Assembly (NCBI RefSeq): GCF_000967655.1
Contig: NZ_JXYA01000046.1
Location: forward strand, 1 to 64,000
Origin: Pseudoalteromonas rubra
GTDB taxonomy: Bacteria; Pseudomonadota; Gammaproteobacteria; Enterobacterales; Alteromonadaceae
Length of the DNA stretch: 64,000 bases
Reading direction: 5' to 3'
The position numbers were made by a program, and so were the translations under genes. Of this stretch, positions 54,112 to 63,846 are shown piece by piece. Below the pieces are notes generated by a model. It was not told where the DNA came from. It worked only from the letters and a program-made list of their open reading frames with translations, and did no database searches. Each line of letters starts with the position of its first letter. Position 1 is the first letter of the stretch.

Positions 54112-55491
54112 TTAAGCTTTACGCCAGGTGGTTTTACCGGCGCTGTCTTCCAGCACCACGCCCATTGCGGTCAAGGCATCACGGGCAGCATCGGCTGCGG
54201 CCCAGTCTTTATTCTCACGGGCAGTTTTACGCTGCTCGATCAAGGCCTCGATTTTTGCCACTTCGTCTTCATCCTGGTCACCATGCAAAAAGGCTTCCGG
54301 ATCTTGCTGAGCAATGCCCAGCACTTCAGCCAGCTTCACCAGAATAAAGGCATGTTCGCCCGCCGCTTTGGTATCTGAGTCTTTCAGCAGGTTGACTTCT
54401 TTGGCCAGTTCAAAAATCACAGGCAACGCTTCTGGAGTATTGAAGTCATCGTTCATCGCCGCTTCAAAACGTGCCACAAATGGGTTGCCCGCCAGTTCAG
54501 TCTCAACCAGTTCAACACCACGCAGAGCGGTGTAAATACGCTCTAATGACGAACGCGCCTGCTCCAGGTTCTCCTGTGAGTAGTTCAGCTGACTGCGGTA
54601 ATGGCCGTTGATCAGGAAATAACGCACAGTTTCACGGTCGTAAGCCTTAAGTACTTCGCGTACCGTAAAGAAGTTGCCCAAAGATTTAGACATCTTCTCT
54701 TTATTGACCTGCACCATGCCGGTGTGGATCCAGGTATTGACGTAACGACCATTGTTGGCACAGCAAGACTGAGCAATTTCGTTTTCATGGTGCGGGAATT
54801 GTAAGTCTGAGCCACCGCCGTGAATATCGAAAAATTCACCCAGGTGCTTAGAGCTCATCGCACTACATTCGATGTGCCAGCCCGGACGACCGTCACCCCA
54901 AGGTGACGTCCAGCTCGGCTCGCCGGCTTTGGCTTTTTTCCACAGTACAAAGTCGAGCGGATCGTCTTTGCCTTCAGCCACTTCAACGCGTGCACCCGCC
55001 TGCAGCATATCCAGGTCCTGCTGAGACAACTGGCCGTATGCTTCAAAGGTCGAAACGTCGAACAAAACATCGCCATTTTTTGCCACATAGGCATGGCCTT
55101 TTGCAATCAGGCGTTCGATCATGGCAATGATTTCATCCATATGACCCGTTACGGTCGGCTCGATGTCCGCAGGCAGGATATTTAATGCCTCAAAGTCTTC
55201 GTGCATGGCCTTGGTCATACGTACTGTCAGGGCATCGATCTCTTCGTTGTTCTCTGCAGCGCGCTTAATGATTTTGTCATCCACATCCGTGATATTACGT
55301 ACATAAGTGACCTGGTAGCCCAGGTGGCGAAGATAACGATTCATCACGTCAAAAGAGACATAAGTACGGGCGTGGCCTACATGGCAGAAGTCATAGATAG
55401 TGATACCACACACGTACATGTCTACTTTGCCTTCCACAAGCGGTTTAAACTCAGTCTTTTGACGTGTTAGTGTGTTGTAGATCTGCAACAT
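54112..55491 (-). CDS. cysS: Cysteinyl-tRNA synthetase
   Basis: 459 residues, full length. Class I synthetase: the HIGH-type motif appears as CHVGHARTYVSFD near residue 34, KMSKSLGNFF near 265, and zinc ligands include Cys28 and the CSAMSSKHLG/HHENEIAQS region. The C-terminal anticodon-binding domain ends TWRKA. Divergent from ppiB, the arrangement commonly seen in gammaproteobacteria. Confidence 0.96.
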   Translation of the reverse strand: MLQIYNTLTRQKTEFKPLVEGKVDMYVCGITIYDFCHVGHARTYVSFDVMNRYLRHLGYQVTYVRNITDVDDKIIKRAAENNEEIDALTVRMTKAMHEDFEALNILPADIEPTVTGHMDEIIAMIERLIAKGHAYVAKNGDVLFDVSTFEAYGQLSQQDLDMLQAGARVEVAEGKDDPLDFVLWKKAKAGEPSWTSPWGDGRPGWHIECSAMSSKHLGEFFDIHGGGSDLQFPHHENEIAQSCCANNGRYVNTWIHTGMVQVNKEKMSKSLGNFFTVREVLKAYDRETVRYFLINGHYRSQLNYSQENLEQARSSLERIYTALRGVELVETELAGNPFVARFEAAMNDDFNTPEALPVIFELAKEVNLLKDSDTKAAGEHAFILVKLAEVLGIAQQDPEAFLHGDQDEDEVAKIEALIEQRKTARENKDWAAADAARDALTAMGVVLEDSAGKTTWRKA

Positions 55492-55697
55492 GTAGCATTA
55501 TTCCTAAAATTTATCCAAATTCTCTGCAATCATATCACTTGCATTACTTTGTCTCTATAAAAAATCATGGCTAAAAGGCTGGTAAAAATAACAGTTAGTT
55601 GACAATTTCGCCGCTCACCCTCTTCGGGACTTTGTAGTTATCAATTTGTGCTATAAAATAGGTTCCTAAATTGAAATAGGTAAATCAAGGACCTGTT

Positions 55698-56192
55698 ATG
55701 GTTGTTTTACAAACAAACTTTGGCGATATCAAAATCAACCTGTTCGCTGACAAAGCGCCGGCAACGGTTGAGAACTTCTTAAAGTACGTTGAATCTGGTT
55801 TTTACGACGGCACTATCTTTCACCGTGTGATTGACGGCTTTATGGTTCAGGGCGGCGGTTTTGAGCCAGGCATGAACCAAAAAGAAGTGGGTGGGCCGGT
55901 TAAAAACGAAGCCAACAATGGCGTTGCCAATAAAACAGGCACGCTGGCAATGGCACGTACGCCAGATCCACACTCAGCTACAGCGCAATTCTTTATCAAT
56001 GTGAACGATAACGACTTTTTGAACTTCAGCAGCGAAACGGCGCAAGGCTGGGGTTACTGTGTATTCGGTGAAGTTGCCGAAGGCATGGACATCGTGAACA
56101 AGATCAAAGGCGTTGCAACCGGCTCTGCGGGCTTCCATCAGGATGTTCCTCTGGAAGACGTTGTGATCGAAAAAGCGTTTGTTGCCGAATAA
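55698..56192 (+). CDS. ppiB: Peptidyl-prolyl cis-trans isomerase B (cyclophilin)
   Basis: 164 residues, no signal peptide, so the cytoplasmic form. Active-site segments FHRVIDGFMVQGG and ARTPDPHSATAQFFINV are intact. AAGGA precedes the ATG. GAAACGCGAA/TTCGCGTTTC at 56215-56251 is a probable terminator between it and lpxH. Confidence 0.94.
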   Translation: MVVLQTNFGDIKINLFADKAPATVENFLKYVESGFYDGTIFHRVIDGFMVQGGGFEPGMNQKEVGGPVKNEANNGVANKTGTLAMARTPDPHSATAQFFINVNDNDFLNFSSETAQGWGYCVFGEVAEGMDIVNKIKGVATGSAGFHQDVPLEDVVIEKAFVAE

Positions 56193-56287
56193 GCGACCGT
56201 TTTTATTGATTAAAGAAACGCGAAGTAACCTAATCGGGACTTTCGCGTTTCTCTGTTCCTCTACCGCTCCAACCTGAAGTTGTCTCC

Positions 56288-57010
56288 ATGCGCAAAAGCT
56301 ACTTTATTTCTGATCTGCATTTAACCGAGCACCGCCCCGATATCACCGCTGCTTTTTATCGTTTTTTAGAACAGCATATGCGAGAAGATGTGGATGCTCT
56401 ATATATCCTGGGAGACTTTTTTGAAGTCTGGATTGGTGATGACGAAGGTAACCCGCTGGCACTGGAAATAGCAACCAAACTACGCGCCATTTCCGAGCGT
56501 GGTATTAAACTGTTTTTTATTCATGGCAATCGGGATTTCCTGGTTGGCCAGCGCTACGCCGACTTATGTGGCATGACCTTACTGCCTGAGCAAGCAGTGA
56601 TCGACCTGTACGGCACCCCAACCGTGATTTTACATGGCGATGAAATGTGTACACAGGATGAGGTCTATCAAAAGTTTCGTAAGAAGAGCCGTGGCTGGTG
56701 GTGGCCAAGACTGATGTTGTCGATGCCGCTGTGGTATCGCCGCAGAGTTGCGCGCAATGCCAGAGCAAAGAGCAAACAAAGCCAGATGGGCAAAGCGCCT
56801 GAAATTTTAGATGTGACCGAAGAAGCGGTACTGGCAATGTTTGCACGCCACCAGGTCAGCAACATGATCCACGGCCATACGCACCGCCCGAATGTCCATC
56901 AACACCAGGACAAAACCCGCACTGTGCTGGGCGACTGGTATAGCCAAAGTTCTTATCTAGTCGTCACTGAGCAAGGTCAAAGCCTCACTCAGCATCCCTT
57001 TTCAGACTAA
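56288..57010 (+). CDS. lpxH: UDP-2,3-diacylglucosamine diphosphatase
   Basis: 240 residues, calcineurin-like phosphoesterase of lipid A synthesis; it hydrolyses UDP-2,3-diacylglucosamine to lipid X at the inner membrane. Metal motifs SDLHL, GDFFEVW, HGNRDFLVG, LHGDEMC and HGHTHRP are all present in order. The gene order cysS-ppiB-lpxH is typical of gammaproteobacteria. Confidence 0.95.
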   Translation: MRKSYFISDLHLTEHRPDITAAFYRFLEQHMREDVDALYILGDFFEVWIGDDEGNPLALEIATKLRAISERGIKLFFIHGNRDFLVGQRYADLCGMTLLPEQAVIDLYGTPTVILHGDEMCTQDEVYQKFRKKSRGWWWPRLMLSMPLWYRRRVARNARAKSKQSQMGKAPEILDVTEEAVLAMFARHQVSNMIHGHTHRPNVHQHQDKTRTVLGDWYSQSSYLVVTEQGQSLTQHPFSD

Positions 57011-57020
57011 ACTTGTCTAA

Positions 57021-57812
57021 TTATGCAACCAGCGCAGGCGCACCACTGTGGAATTTAAAGTCGCTGTCTGGCGTTAAGATCAGGTCATTTTCAATGGCTT
57101 TAAATTCAGCTACGCGTGCTGCGATATCAAATCGCTGTGGATCGGTGGCATTGGCCACCTGCTGAGCCAGTTCCAGATAATCCTGATAATGACGTGCCTC
57201 TGAGCGCAACAACGAGACATAAAAGCGTCCGATGTCCGGCTCAAGGTGTGGTGCCAGTTTCGCAAAGCGTTCACAAGAGCGTGCCTCGATAAACGCACCT
57301 ATGATCAGCTTATCAATCAGCGCAGCCGGCTCAAAAGTGCGCACATGCTTAATCATCCCAGAGGCATAGCGAGAGGCATTCAGGCTCTGAACCCGCAGTC
57401 CCTTCACGTTAATAATATCCAGTACTTGCTCAAAATGATGCAGTTCTTCTTTGATTAACCGTACCATTTTGTCCAGTATGTCCTGGTTATAGGCATACTC
57501 GGGCTTGGCCGTTAGGCTGCCAATGAGCTCGTTCTTGCTGGCACTAAACTTGCCATCGCCAACTTTACGATAGACAAAATCTTCATAGGGCTTGATCCAG
57601 CCAAGCAGGGTCTGCGCTGAGGCATTGTCCAGGGCATATTTACGGATCAAAAATGCCGCGCTCTGAGCCGCTTTAAGCTCACAATGCATATGGTCAACCA
57701 ACAGGGCTTGCAGATGCTCAGGCTTTTTCGCTTCATCGATCCAGCTGTCGGGGGTTTCACAACCCAGAAACTGATAAATGGGTGCCAACAGGTCGGCATA
57801 CTTCTCTAACAT
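57021..57812 (-). CDS. miaE: tRNA-(ms2io6A37) hydroxylase
   Basis: 263 residues, a non-haem diiron monooxygenase that hydroxylates ms2i6A37 in tRNA. The ligands appear in KLAPHL-type helices: HMHCELKAAQSAA near residue 43, KEELHHFEQV near 117, EARSCERFAKLAPH near 175 and RSEARHYQDY near 210, matching the E/ExxH pairs of MiaE. Convergent with lpxH. Confidence 0.9.
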   Translation of the reverse strand: MLEKYADLLAPIYQFLGCETPDSWIDEAKKPEHLQALLVDHMHCELKAAQSAAFLIRKYALDNASAQTLLGWIKPYEDFVYRKVGDGKFSASKNELIGSLTAKPEYAYNQDILDKMVRLIKEELHHFEQVLDIINVKGLRVQSLNASRYASGMIKHVRTFEPAALIDKLIIGAFIEARSCERFAKLAPHLEPDIGRFYVSLLRSEARHYQDYLELAQQVANATDPQRFDIAARVAEFKAIENDLILTPDSDFKFHSGAPALVA

Positions 57813-58154
57813 GTTTCAGATAATCATTCGCAAAAAATTGCACCTATTCTACCACAAGCGTGCCAGGTGGCACTATCAACGCCTGCGACTTACCACAAGT
57901 TTGTGCCAGATCAAAGACGCCGGGATTTCAGAATTGTTTCTTGACAAAAATTAACCAATCTTTCATAACTTAAATGATGTTGTATAAATTTCATACTTAC
58001 AGGCGCCGCCATTGGCCCCGTTTTTATGGTGATTACGCAGCTTAGCCTCATCGCGCTTTGATGTTACTGAGCTGTTATATAAGACAAGGACTGCACCCGT
58101 GATCGCCGGGTAACCAGAACGCGTCAGACAACAATCTTTTTTGAGGGGCTCGTT
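57813..58154 (+). promoter_or_regulatory. Promoter region of the Yip1-family gene
   Basis: TTGACA (57941-57946) and CATAAC (57964-57969), spaced 17 bases, form a plausible sigma70 promoter about 190 bases upstream of the gene. No coding sequence was seen in this 342-base gap. Confidence 0.45.
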
Positions 58155-58754
58155 ATGATTTTAAATCATCTGTGGGGCTTATATGCCCACCCAATCGAAG
58201 AGTGGCAAACCATAGACAATCGCCACGAAAGCGCTACTTACAGTTTATCTCACATTGCCTTAATCGCCCTGATCCCCAGTTTAATGGGCTACTACTCTTC
58301 TGTGTATCTGGGCTGGAAAATTGGCACGGGAGATGCGGTTTTTCTCACGCACAACAGTGCCATGCTGATCGGCATTGCTATGTACTTTGCGCTGATCATT
58401 GGCGTGTTTGCTTTGTCTTATCTGGCGCACTGGATGGCGGTGACATTCGGTGCTAAGCCCACTTACACACAAACCCTGGAGTTGTCGGCCTATACTGCAA
58501 CGCCGGTGTTTATGTCGGCCTTTGCTGCCTTCTATCCGGAGCTGTGGTTTGTGGTTTCGGTGGGACTGGCAGCGCTTGCCTATTCGGTTTACCTGCTTTA
58601 CACCGGGGTGCCCATACTGATGCATATTCCGGAAGAGCGCGGCTTTATTTACGCCAGCTCAGTGGTCACCTGTGGCCTGGTATTACTGGTGATAATTCTG
58701 GCTGCAACGGCAATCTTGTGGACGAACGGCATAATCAGTCCTACATTTACCTAG
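58155..58754 (+). CDS. Yip1-family membrane protein
   Basis: 199 residues with about five transmembrane segments. It begins ILNHLWGLYAHPIEEWQTI, the usual N-terminal amphipathic stretch of bacterial Yip1 domain proteins, followed by the helices (LIALIPSLMGYYSSVYLG, IAMYFALIIGVFALSYLAHW, SSVVTCGLVLLVIILAATAIL). Function in bacteria is not known. AGGGG lies eight bases before the ATG. Confidence 0.8.
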   Translation: MILNHLWGLYAHPIEEWQTIDNRHESATYSLSHIALIALIPSLMGYYSSVYLGWKIGTGDAVFLTHNSAMLIGIAMYFALIIGVFALSYLAHWMAVTFGAKPTYTQTLELSAYTATPVFMSAFAAFYPELWFVVSVGLAALAYSVYLLYTGVPILMHIPEERGFIYASSVVTCGLVLLVIILAATAILWTNGIISPTFT

Positions 58755-58832
58755 GGAGCGCGCTTATGCCCCTCAATGGTGCGTAGGTCAGCTCGCTTCC
58801 TTTGCTTTTATCCTATAGAAATCTAACAAAAA

Positions 58833-58857
58833 GGGCCGCAATCGCGGCCCTTTTTTT
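58833..58857. terminator. Bidirectional terminator between Yip1 gene and purF
   Basis: GGGCCGC-AATC-GCGGCCC with a T run on the plus-strand side and an A run before it, so it can serve both convergent genes. Confidence 0.88.
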
Positions 58858-58874
58858 AAACTCGTTAGGCTAAC

Positions 58875-60401
58875 TTACTCGCCTTCACCGGTTTCCTGAT
58901 TGTGCAGCTCCAAACTGGCCGACATGGCTTTTTCACGCGTTGATTTTGCCGAGTCATTACGCAGTGCATCGATGCGATTCAGGTAATCCTGGTTCACATC
59001 ACCTGTGATGTACTGACCGTCGAACACAGACGTTTCAAAGCGGGTGATTTCTGGGTTTTCCAGTGCCACTGCATCTTTCAGATCAGAGATGGACTGGTAG
59101 ATCAGGCCATCTGAGCCGATGCTGGCGTTGATGTCTTCCACATCGCGCCCATGGGCGATGAGTTCCGCAGCCGATGGCATATCGATACCATACACGTTCG
59201 GGAAACGCACTTCAGGGGCCGCTGAAGCAAAGTACACATTCTTAGCGCCTGCATCACGTGCCATTTCAACAATCTGTGCAGACGTAGTACCACGCACGAT
59301 GGAATCATCAACCAGCAGGACGTTTTTACCGGCAAACTCGCGGTCGATGGCGTTTAGCTTACGACGCACCGATTTCTTGCGCTGTTCCTGACCTGGCATA
59401 ATGAAGGTACGACCAATATAGCGGTTTTTCACAAACCCCTGACGATAAGGCAAGTTCAGGACAGATGCGATTTCCAGCGCGATATCGCACGAGGTCTCCG
59501 GAATAGGAATGACCACATCAATGTCTTTATCAGCCCATTCACGCTTGATCTTCTCTCCCAGCTTGGTCCCCATGTTTACACGAGTCGCGTAAACCGACAT
59601 ATTATCGATGTTCGAATCCGGGCGTGCAAAATACACAAACTCAAAAATACACGGCGCGTGCATGGTTTTATCAGCGCAGATCTGCGAGTAGAACTGACCG
59701 TCTTCGGTCACATAGATGGCTTCGCCCGGGGCAACGTCGCGAACGAATTCGAATCCGTCGATAGACAGCGCCACACTTTCGGATGCGAACATGTACTCAA
59801 CGCCACGCTCTGTTTCGCGCTTACCAAATACCAGCGGACGAATACCGTGCGGGTCACGGAACGCCAGAATACCATGGCCAATGATCATGGCGATGGTTGC
59901 ATAACCACCAGATACCTGCTGGTTAACTTCGCTGATGGCCTTGAACATATCCGTCGCGTCCAGCTTCATCTTATCGTTACGTCCCAGCTCATAGGCCAGG
60001 ATGTTCAGCAGCACTTCAGAGTCAGACGTTGTATTAACGTGACGACGCGCCTTGGTGAACAAACGCTCTTTTAGCGCTTCCGCATTGGTTAAATTACCGT
60101 TGTGCGCCATGGCAATACCAAACGGTGAATTCACATAGAAAGGCTGTGCTTCCGCCGAGCTGGAAGAACCCGCGGTAGGATAACGCACATGGCCTATCCC
60201 AATGTTACCCTGCAGGCGCTTCATATGACGGGTATGAAACACATCTTTCACCAGGCCATTGGCCTTGCGTAAGCTGAACGTATTGTTGTCAATGGTAATG
60301 ATGCCGGCTGCATCTTGGCCACGGTGTTGCAAAACAGTTAAGCCGTCATAAATCGCCTGATTAACAGGAGATGTTCCGACTATCCCAACGATACCACACA
60401 T
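58875..60401 (-). CDS. purF: Amidophosphoribosyltransferase
   Basis: 508 residues. First committed step of purine synthesis: PRPP plus glutamine to phosphoribosylamine. The N-terminal nucleophile cysteine follows the start Met directly (MCGIVGIVG), so there is no propeptide. The PRPP loop is NVLLVDDSIVRGTTS. The C-terminus is that of the proteobacterial form without an iron-sulfur cluster. Last gene of the accD-folC-dedD-cvpA-purF block. Confidence 0.96.
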   Translation of the reverse strand: MCGIVGIVGTSPVNQAIYDGLTVLQHRGQDAAGIITIDNNTFSLRKANGLVKDVFHTRHMKRLQGNIGIGHVRYPTAGSSSSAEAQPFYVNSPFGIAMAHNGNLTNAEALKERLFTKARRHVNTTSDSEVLLNILAYELGRNDKMKLDATDMFKAISEVNQQVSGGYATIAMIIGHGILAFRDPHGIRPLVFGKRETERGVEYMFASESVALSIDGFEFVRDVAPGEAIYVTEDGQFYSQICADKTMHAPCIFEFVYFARPDSNIDNMSVYATRVNMGTKLGEKIKREWADKDIDVVIPIPETSCDIALEIASVLNLPYRQGFVKNRYIGRTFIMPGQEQRKKSVRRKLNAIDREFAGKNVLLVDDSIVRGTTSAQIVEMARDAGAKNVYFASAAPEVRFPNVYGIDMPSAAELIAHGRDVEDINASIGSDGLIYQSISDLKDAVALENPEITRFETSVFDGQYITGDVNQDYLNRIDALRNDSAKSTREKAMSASLELHNQETGEGE

Positions 60402-60419
60402 TAAAAATTTCCTCGCCGA

Positions 60420-60914
60420 TTAACGGTTTGCTGAATTCAAAAAGCTTGAGTTATGTTCTAGATAGGAAAAAAACCACTCTATTACAAAGCCAAATTCAGG
60501 GATTACTTGGGATGCCTGCCACCACGATGTATCGGGGGCTTTGGTGAAGGCATCCAGGAAAAACAACGTGGCGCTAACGACCAGCACGCCTCGCATCGCA
60601 CCGAACACAATGCCAACCAGGCGATCGGTGCCAGACAAGCCCGTACGCTGTACGAGTTCACCTAAGATATAATTGACAAACCCACCTAACACAAGTGTCG
60701 CAACGAAAAGCATGGCGATTGCGGCGGCATTTCTTAAAAGGGGTTCTGAAATGAAGGTCAGGAAGGTTGCAAGATATTGGTAGAATAAACTGGATATGAA
60801 AAAGGCGCCGATCCAAACGACGAGTGACATGGTTTCTTTTACAAAACCTCTCATCAGGCCAAACACTGTCGAGATACCGACAATTGCAAAGATGGCGTAA
60901 TCAACCCAGATCAT
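60420..60914 (-). CDS. cvpA: CvpA-family membrane protein
   Basis: 164 residues from the ATG at 60914; the frame opens three codons earlier without a better ribosome site. Four transmembrane segments (YAIFAIVGISTVFGLMRG, LVVWIGAFFISSLFYQYL, AAIAMLFVATLVLGGFVN, GVLVVSATLFFLDAF). In E. coli it is needed for colicin V export and is linked to envelope stress. Eighteen bases upstream of purF, as in E. coli. Confidence 0.92.
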   Translation of the reverse strand: MIWVDYAIFAIVGISTVFGLMRGFVKETMSLVVWIGAFFISSLFYQYLATFLTFISEPLLRNAAAIAMLFVATLVLGGFVNYILGELVQRTGLSGTDRLVGIVFGAMRGVLVVSATLFFLDAFTKAPDTSWWQASQVIPEFGFVIEWFFSYLEHNSSFLNSANR

Positions 60915-60975
60915 ATAAACCAATAAGTCGTTAATTTGGGGCGCATTCTATAAGACACGCCCAGCAATTACCAGA

Positions 60976-61674
60976 TCATTTTACCACGGTAAACTGAGTC
61001 AGACGGCCGTTTAACTTAGTTAATTTCTTTAATTCTGGGAGCTTAGCTTCGAGTTTGGCTTTATTTAAATCTGGTCCGACAAACACTTTGGTCAAAGTGC
61101 CATTGGGTGTTTTAACCGGACGGGTAAAGGTCTTGAAACCATTTTGGGTCAGCTTTTTGGTCAGGGCGTCCACATTGGATTGGTGCGAGAAGCTGCCAAG
61201 CTGGATCACATAAGCCATCTGGCTAAAGTTAGAAGACTCAGGACGCGTTAACGGCTCGTGCTTAGCTTCAGTGGTGGTTTGTGCAACCGTGTTTGATTCG
61301 ACGGGTGCATTAACGGGTTCAGTAACCGCCGTCTCGTTATTGTCAGACGTTTGCTGCGCAACCTCAGGGGTTTGCGGCTGCTCAGACGCCGCTTCGCCTT
61401 GTTGTGTTTCAGGTGACGCTATATCGGCACTGAGCTGAGCATCATCTGCTTCAATGTCTTCTATCACCTCTTCCATGGGCTCAGTGGCCAGCGATGCGCG
61501 TTCATCTATCCGTGCTTTTAGCTCTATGGTCGAGAACTCAGGACGCTCCGGAATAGGCTTGAACCCTTCTTTATAGTGGACTTTTTCGCCATCCAGAATA
61601 TTGGGTATAAACACCACCGCCGCTATCACAACGATGCTGGTGCCGACCAGTCGGTTAATAAATCCTGAGTTCAC
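60976..61674 (-). CDS. dedD: DedD, SPOR-domain cell-division protein
   Basis: 232 residues: one N-terminal transmembrane helix (RLVGTSIVVIAAVVFIPNI), a long acidic Glu/Gln/Thr-rich periplasmic linker, and a C-terminal SPOR domain (YVIQLGSFSHQSNVDALTKKL, RVFVGPDLNKAKLEA-like). SPOR domains bind denuded peptidoglycan at the septum. Located between cvpA and folC as in E. coli. Confidence 0.92.
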   Translation of the reverse strand: MNSGFINRLVGTSIVVIAAVVFIPNILDGEKVHYKEGFKPIPERPEFSTIELKARIDERASLATEPMEEVIEDIEADDAQLSADIASPETQQGEAASEQPQTPEVAQQTSDNNETAVTEPVNAPVESNTVAQTTTEAKHEPLTRPESSNFSQMAYVIQLGSFSHQSNVDALTKKLTQNGFKTFTRPVKTPNGTLTKVFVGPDLNKAKLEAKLPELKKLTKLNGRLTQFTVVK

Positions 61675-61686
61675 AACTATTGCTCT

Positions 61687-62949
61687 CTACTTTTGCCAGT
61701 ACTGCATGGCCGCGGCCACGGTCACAAACGAGCCAAATACAATCAACGCCGTGTCTTTAGGTTGCTGAGGAAGCAGACTTTGCAGGGCCGAGTCGACACT
61801 CGAAAATACCTGACTGTGCTCACTGTGCGGTGCTGGCAACAATGTCAGCAGCTGCTCTGCACGCTCTCCTCGGGGACCATCTAATGAAGCACAGCTCCAT
61901 TTTTCTACCACATCTGACAGGGCATCAATCACGCTCGCTTTATCCTTATCAGCAAGCATAGCGACTAAGGCATGAATTTTAAAGCCCTGATTTTTCAAAC
62001 GCATTAATTGCGTTCTCAGGTATCGCGCCGATTCCGGATTATGTGCCACATCGGTGTAAACCAGTGGCTGCTGACTAAGTTGCATAAACCGCCCCTCCAC
62101 TTGGAGTTCAGCCAGCGTTTGCTTTACCAGCTCTGCATCGGGCAGCAAATTCAGCCGGGCAAGTACAGTGAGCGCCGTTGCCACATTTTGTGCAGGAATG
62201 GCCGGTTGTGACAAGGTCAGGTCGTGTTCACCATATTGCCAGCGTAAGCCATCTGCCAAAGGCGTGAAGTGAAAGTCGCGCTTTGACAGGATAAGCTCAG
62301 CGTTAATCTCTTCACCATAATCGGTCACTGTGTGGGGAATATCTAAATCTCCCACAATCGCCGGCGTATTGGTGCGGAAGATCCCCGCCTTGTCGTAGCC
62401 CACCAGCTCACGGGTGTCGCCCAGATACTCTTTGTGGTCAAGGTCTATGGTGGTGATCACGCTCGCATAAGGCGTCACGATATTAGTCGCATCATAGCGG
62501 CCACCCAGGCCGACCTCAAGCAGCACATAATCCACCGCATGCTGCTTAAACAGCCACAATGCCCCCAGAGTTCCATACTCAAAGAAGGTCAGTTCAACGT
62601 CGCCCCGGCCCTGATCCAATGCATAGAAAGCATCAACATGAGACTGATCGGGCAAGGTTTGACCATTGACTCGGACGCGCTCGTTATAATGGATTAGATG
62701 CGGAGAGGCATAAGTGCCCACGCTGTAGCCCTGTGCCAGCAACATGGCTTCCAGACAACGTGCGGTTGTGCCTTTACCGTTAGTGCCACCAATGAGAATA
62801 ATTTTGCTGTTGCTGTTGAGCAGGTCGATATTGTTAGCGGCCTGCGCTACGCGCTCCAGACCCATGGCAATGTTGGCAGGATGTAACTGTTCTAAATAAC
62901 AAAGCCAATCATTCAGAGGCGATGATTGGCTTGGTGTAGTCTTTGACAT
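61687..62949 (-). CDS. folC: Dihydrofolate/folylpolyglutamate synthase
   Basis: 420 residues. An ATP-dependent Mur-ligase-like enzyme adding glutamates to folates. The P-loop is ILIGGTNGKGTTARCLE near residue 50; LLEVGLGGRYDATN and TTIDLDHKEYLG follow, and the C-terminal ligase domain has DVAHNPESARYL. Twelve bases upstream of dedD. Confidence 0.95.
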   Translation of the reverse strand: MSKTTPSQSSPLNDWLCYLEQLHPANIAMGLERVAQAANNIDLLNSNSKIILIGGTNGKGTTARCLEAMLLAQGYSVGTYASPHLIHYNERVRVNGQTLPDQSHVDAFYALDQGRGDVELTFFEYGTLGALWLFKQHAVDYVLLEVGLGGRYDATNIVTPYASVITTIDLDHKEYLGDTRELVGYDKAGIFRTNTPAIVGDLDIPHTVTDYGEEINAELILSKRDFHFTPLADGLRWQYGEHDLTLSQPAIPAQNVATALTVLARLNLLPDAELVKQTLAELQVEGRFMQLSQQPLVYTDVAHNPESARYLRTQLMRLKNQGFKIHALVAMLADKDKASVIDALSDVVEKWSCASLDGPRGERAEQLLTLLPAPHSEHSQVFSSVDSALQSLLPQQPKDTALIVFGSFVTVAAAMQYWQK

Positions 62950-62970
62950 AGTGCGCTCAAATTAAAAAAT

Positions 62971-63846
62971 TTACGCTACTCTATGCTCTTGTTCGGTAGA
63001 AGGCAAGTTCATGAACTTAGCAAGGATCCGCGCCAATGAGTCACGTATTTCACGACGATCGATGATCATATCGATGGCACCATGCTCAAGCAGGAATTCA
63101 CTGCGCTGGAAGCCTTCTGGCAGGGTTTCACGTACCGTTTGCTCGATAACACGAGGACCGGCAAAACCAATCAAAGCTTTAGGCTCGGCGACATTGATAT
63201 CACCCAGCATAGCCAGTGATGCAGATACACCACCCATAGTCGGGTCTGTCATGACCGAGATAAACGGTAAACCACGCTCACTCATCTTAGCCAGCGCTGC
63301 ACTGGTTTTTGCCATCTGCATCAATGACATCAAGGCTTCCTGCATACGGGCACCGCCAGATGCTGAAAAACAAACCAGTGGCATATTGTGCTCAAGACAC
63401 TCATTCACCGCGTCGACGAAACGTGCACCAACCACAGACGCCATTGAACCACCCATAAAGGAGAATTCAAATGCCACAGCTGCAACTGGAATGCCTTTGA
63501 GGTTGCCTTTCATCGCAACCAGCGCGTCTTTCTCGCCACTGACTTTTTGTGCCGCGGTGATTCGATCTGAATATTTTTTCGAATCTTTAAACTTAAGTAC
63601 GTCCTTTGGTTCATGCTGAGTACCCAGCTCAACGCGGCCGCCATCGTCCAGGAAGCTCTCCAGACGCTTACGCGCGCTGATCCGCATGTGATGATCACAC
63701 TTAGGACATACATGCAGTGACTTTTCCAGCTCTGCTTTGTACAGGATGGAATCACAATCTGTACATTTTGCCCAAACGCCTTCTGGGATCTCTTTTTTAC
63801 CCGTCGATTTAGCCGTTTTAGGTAAGATTTTTTCTAACCAACTCAT
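62971..63846 (-). CDS. accD: Acetyl-CoA carboxylase carboxyltransferase beta subunit
   Basis: 291 residues. The N-terminal zinc finger has Cys28, Cys31, Cys47 and Cys50. The crotonase-like core shows FMGGSMASVVGARF, SASGGARMQEALMSLMQMAKT and DPTMGGVSASLAMLGD. With AccA it transfers CO2 from carboxybiotin to acetyl-CoA to start fatty acid synthesis. First gene of the leftward block; its promoter should lie in 63847-64000, which shows no other gene. Confidence 0.96.
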   Translation of the reverse strand: MSWLEKILPKTAKSTGKKEIPEGVWAKCTDCDSILYKAELEKSLHVCPKCDHHMRISARKRLESFLDDGGRVELGTQHEPKDVLKFKDSKKYSDRITAAQKVSGEKDALVAMKGNLKGIPVAAVAFEFSFMGGSMASVVGARFVDAVNECLEHNMPLVCFSASGGARMQEALMSLMQMAKTSAALAKMSERGLPFISVMTDPTMGGVSASLAMLGDINVAEPKALIGFAGPRVIEQTVRETLPEGFQRSEFLLEHGAIDMIIDRREIRDSLARILAKFMNLPSTEQEHRVA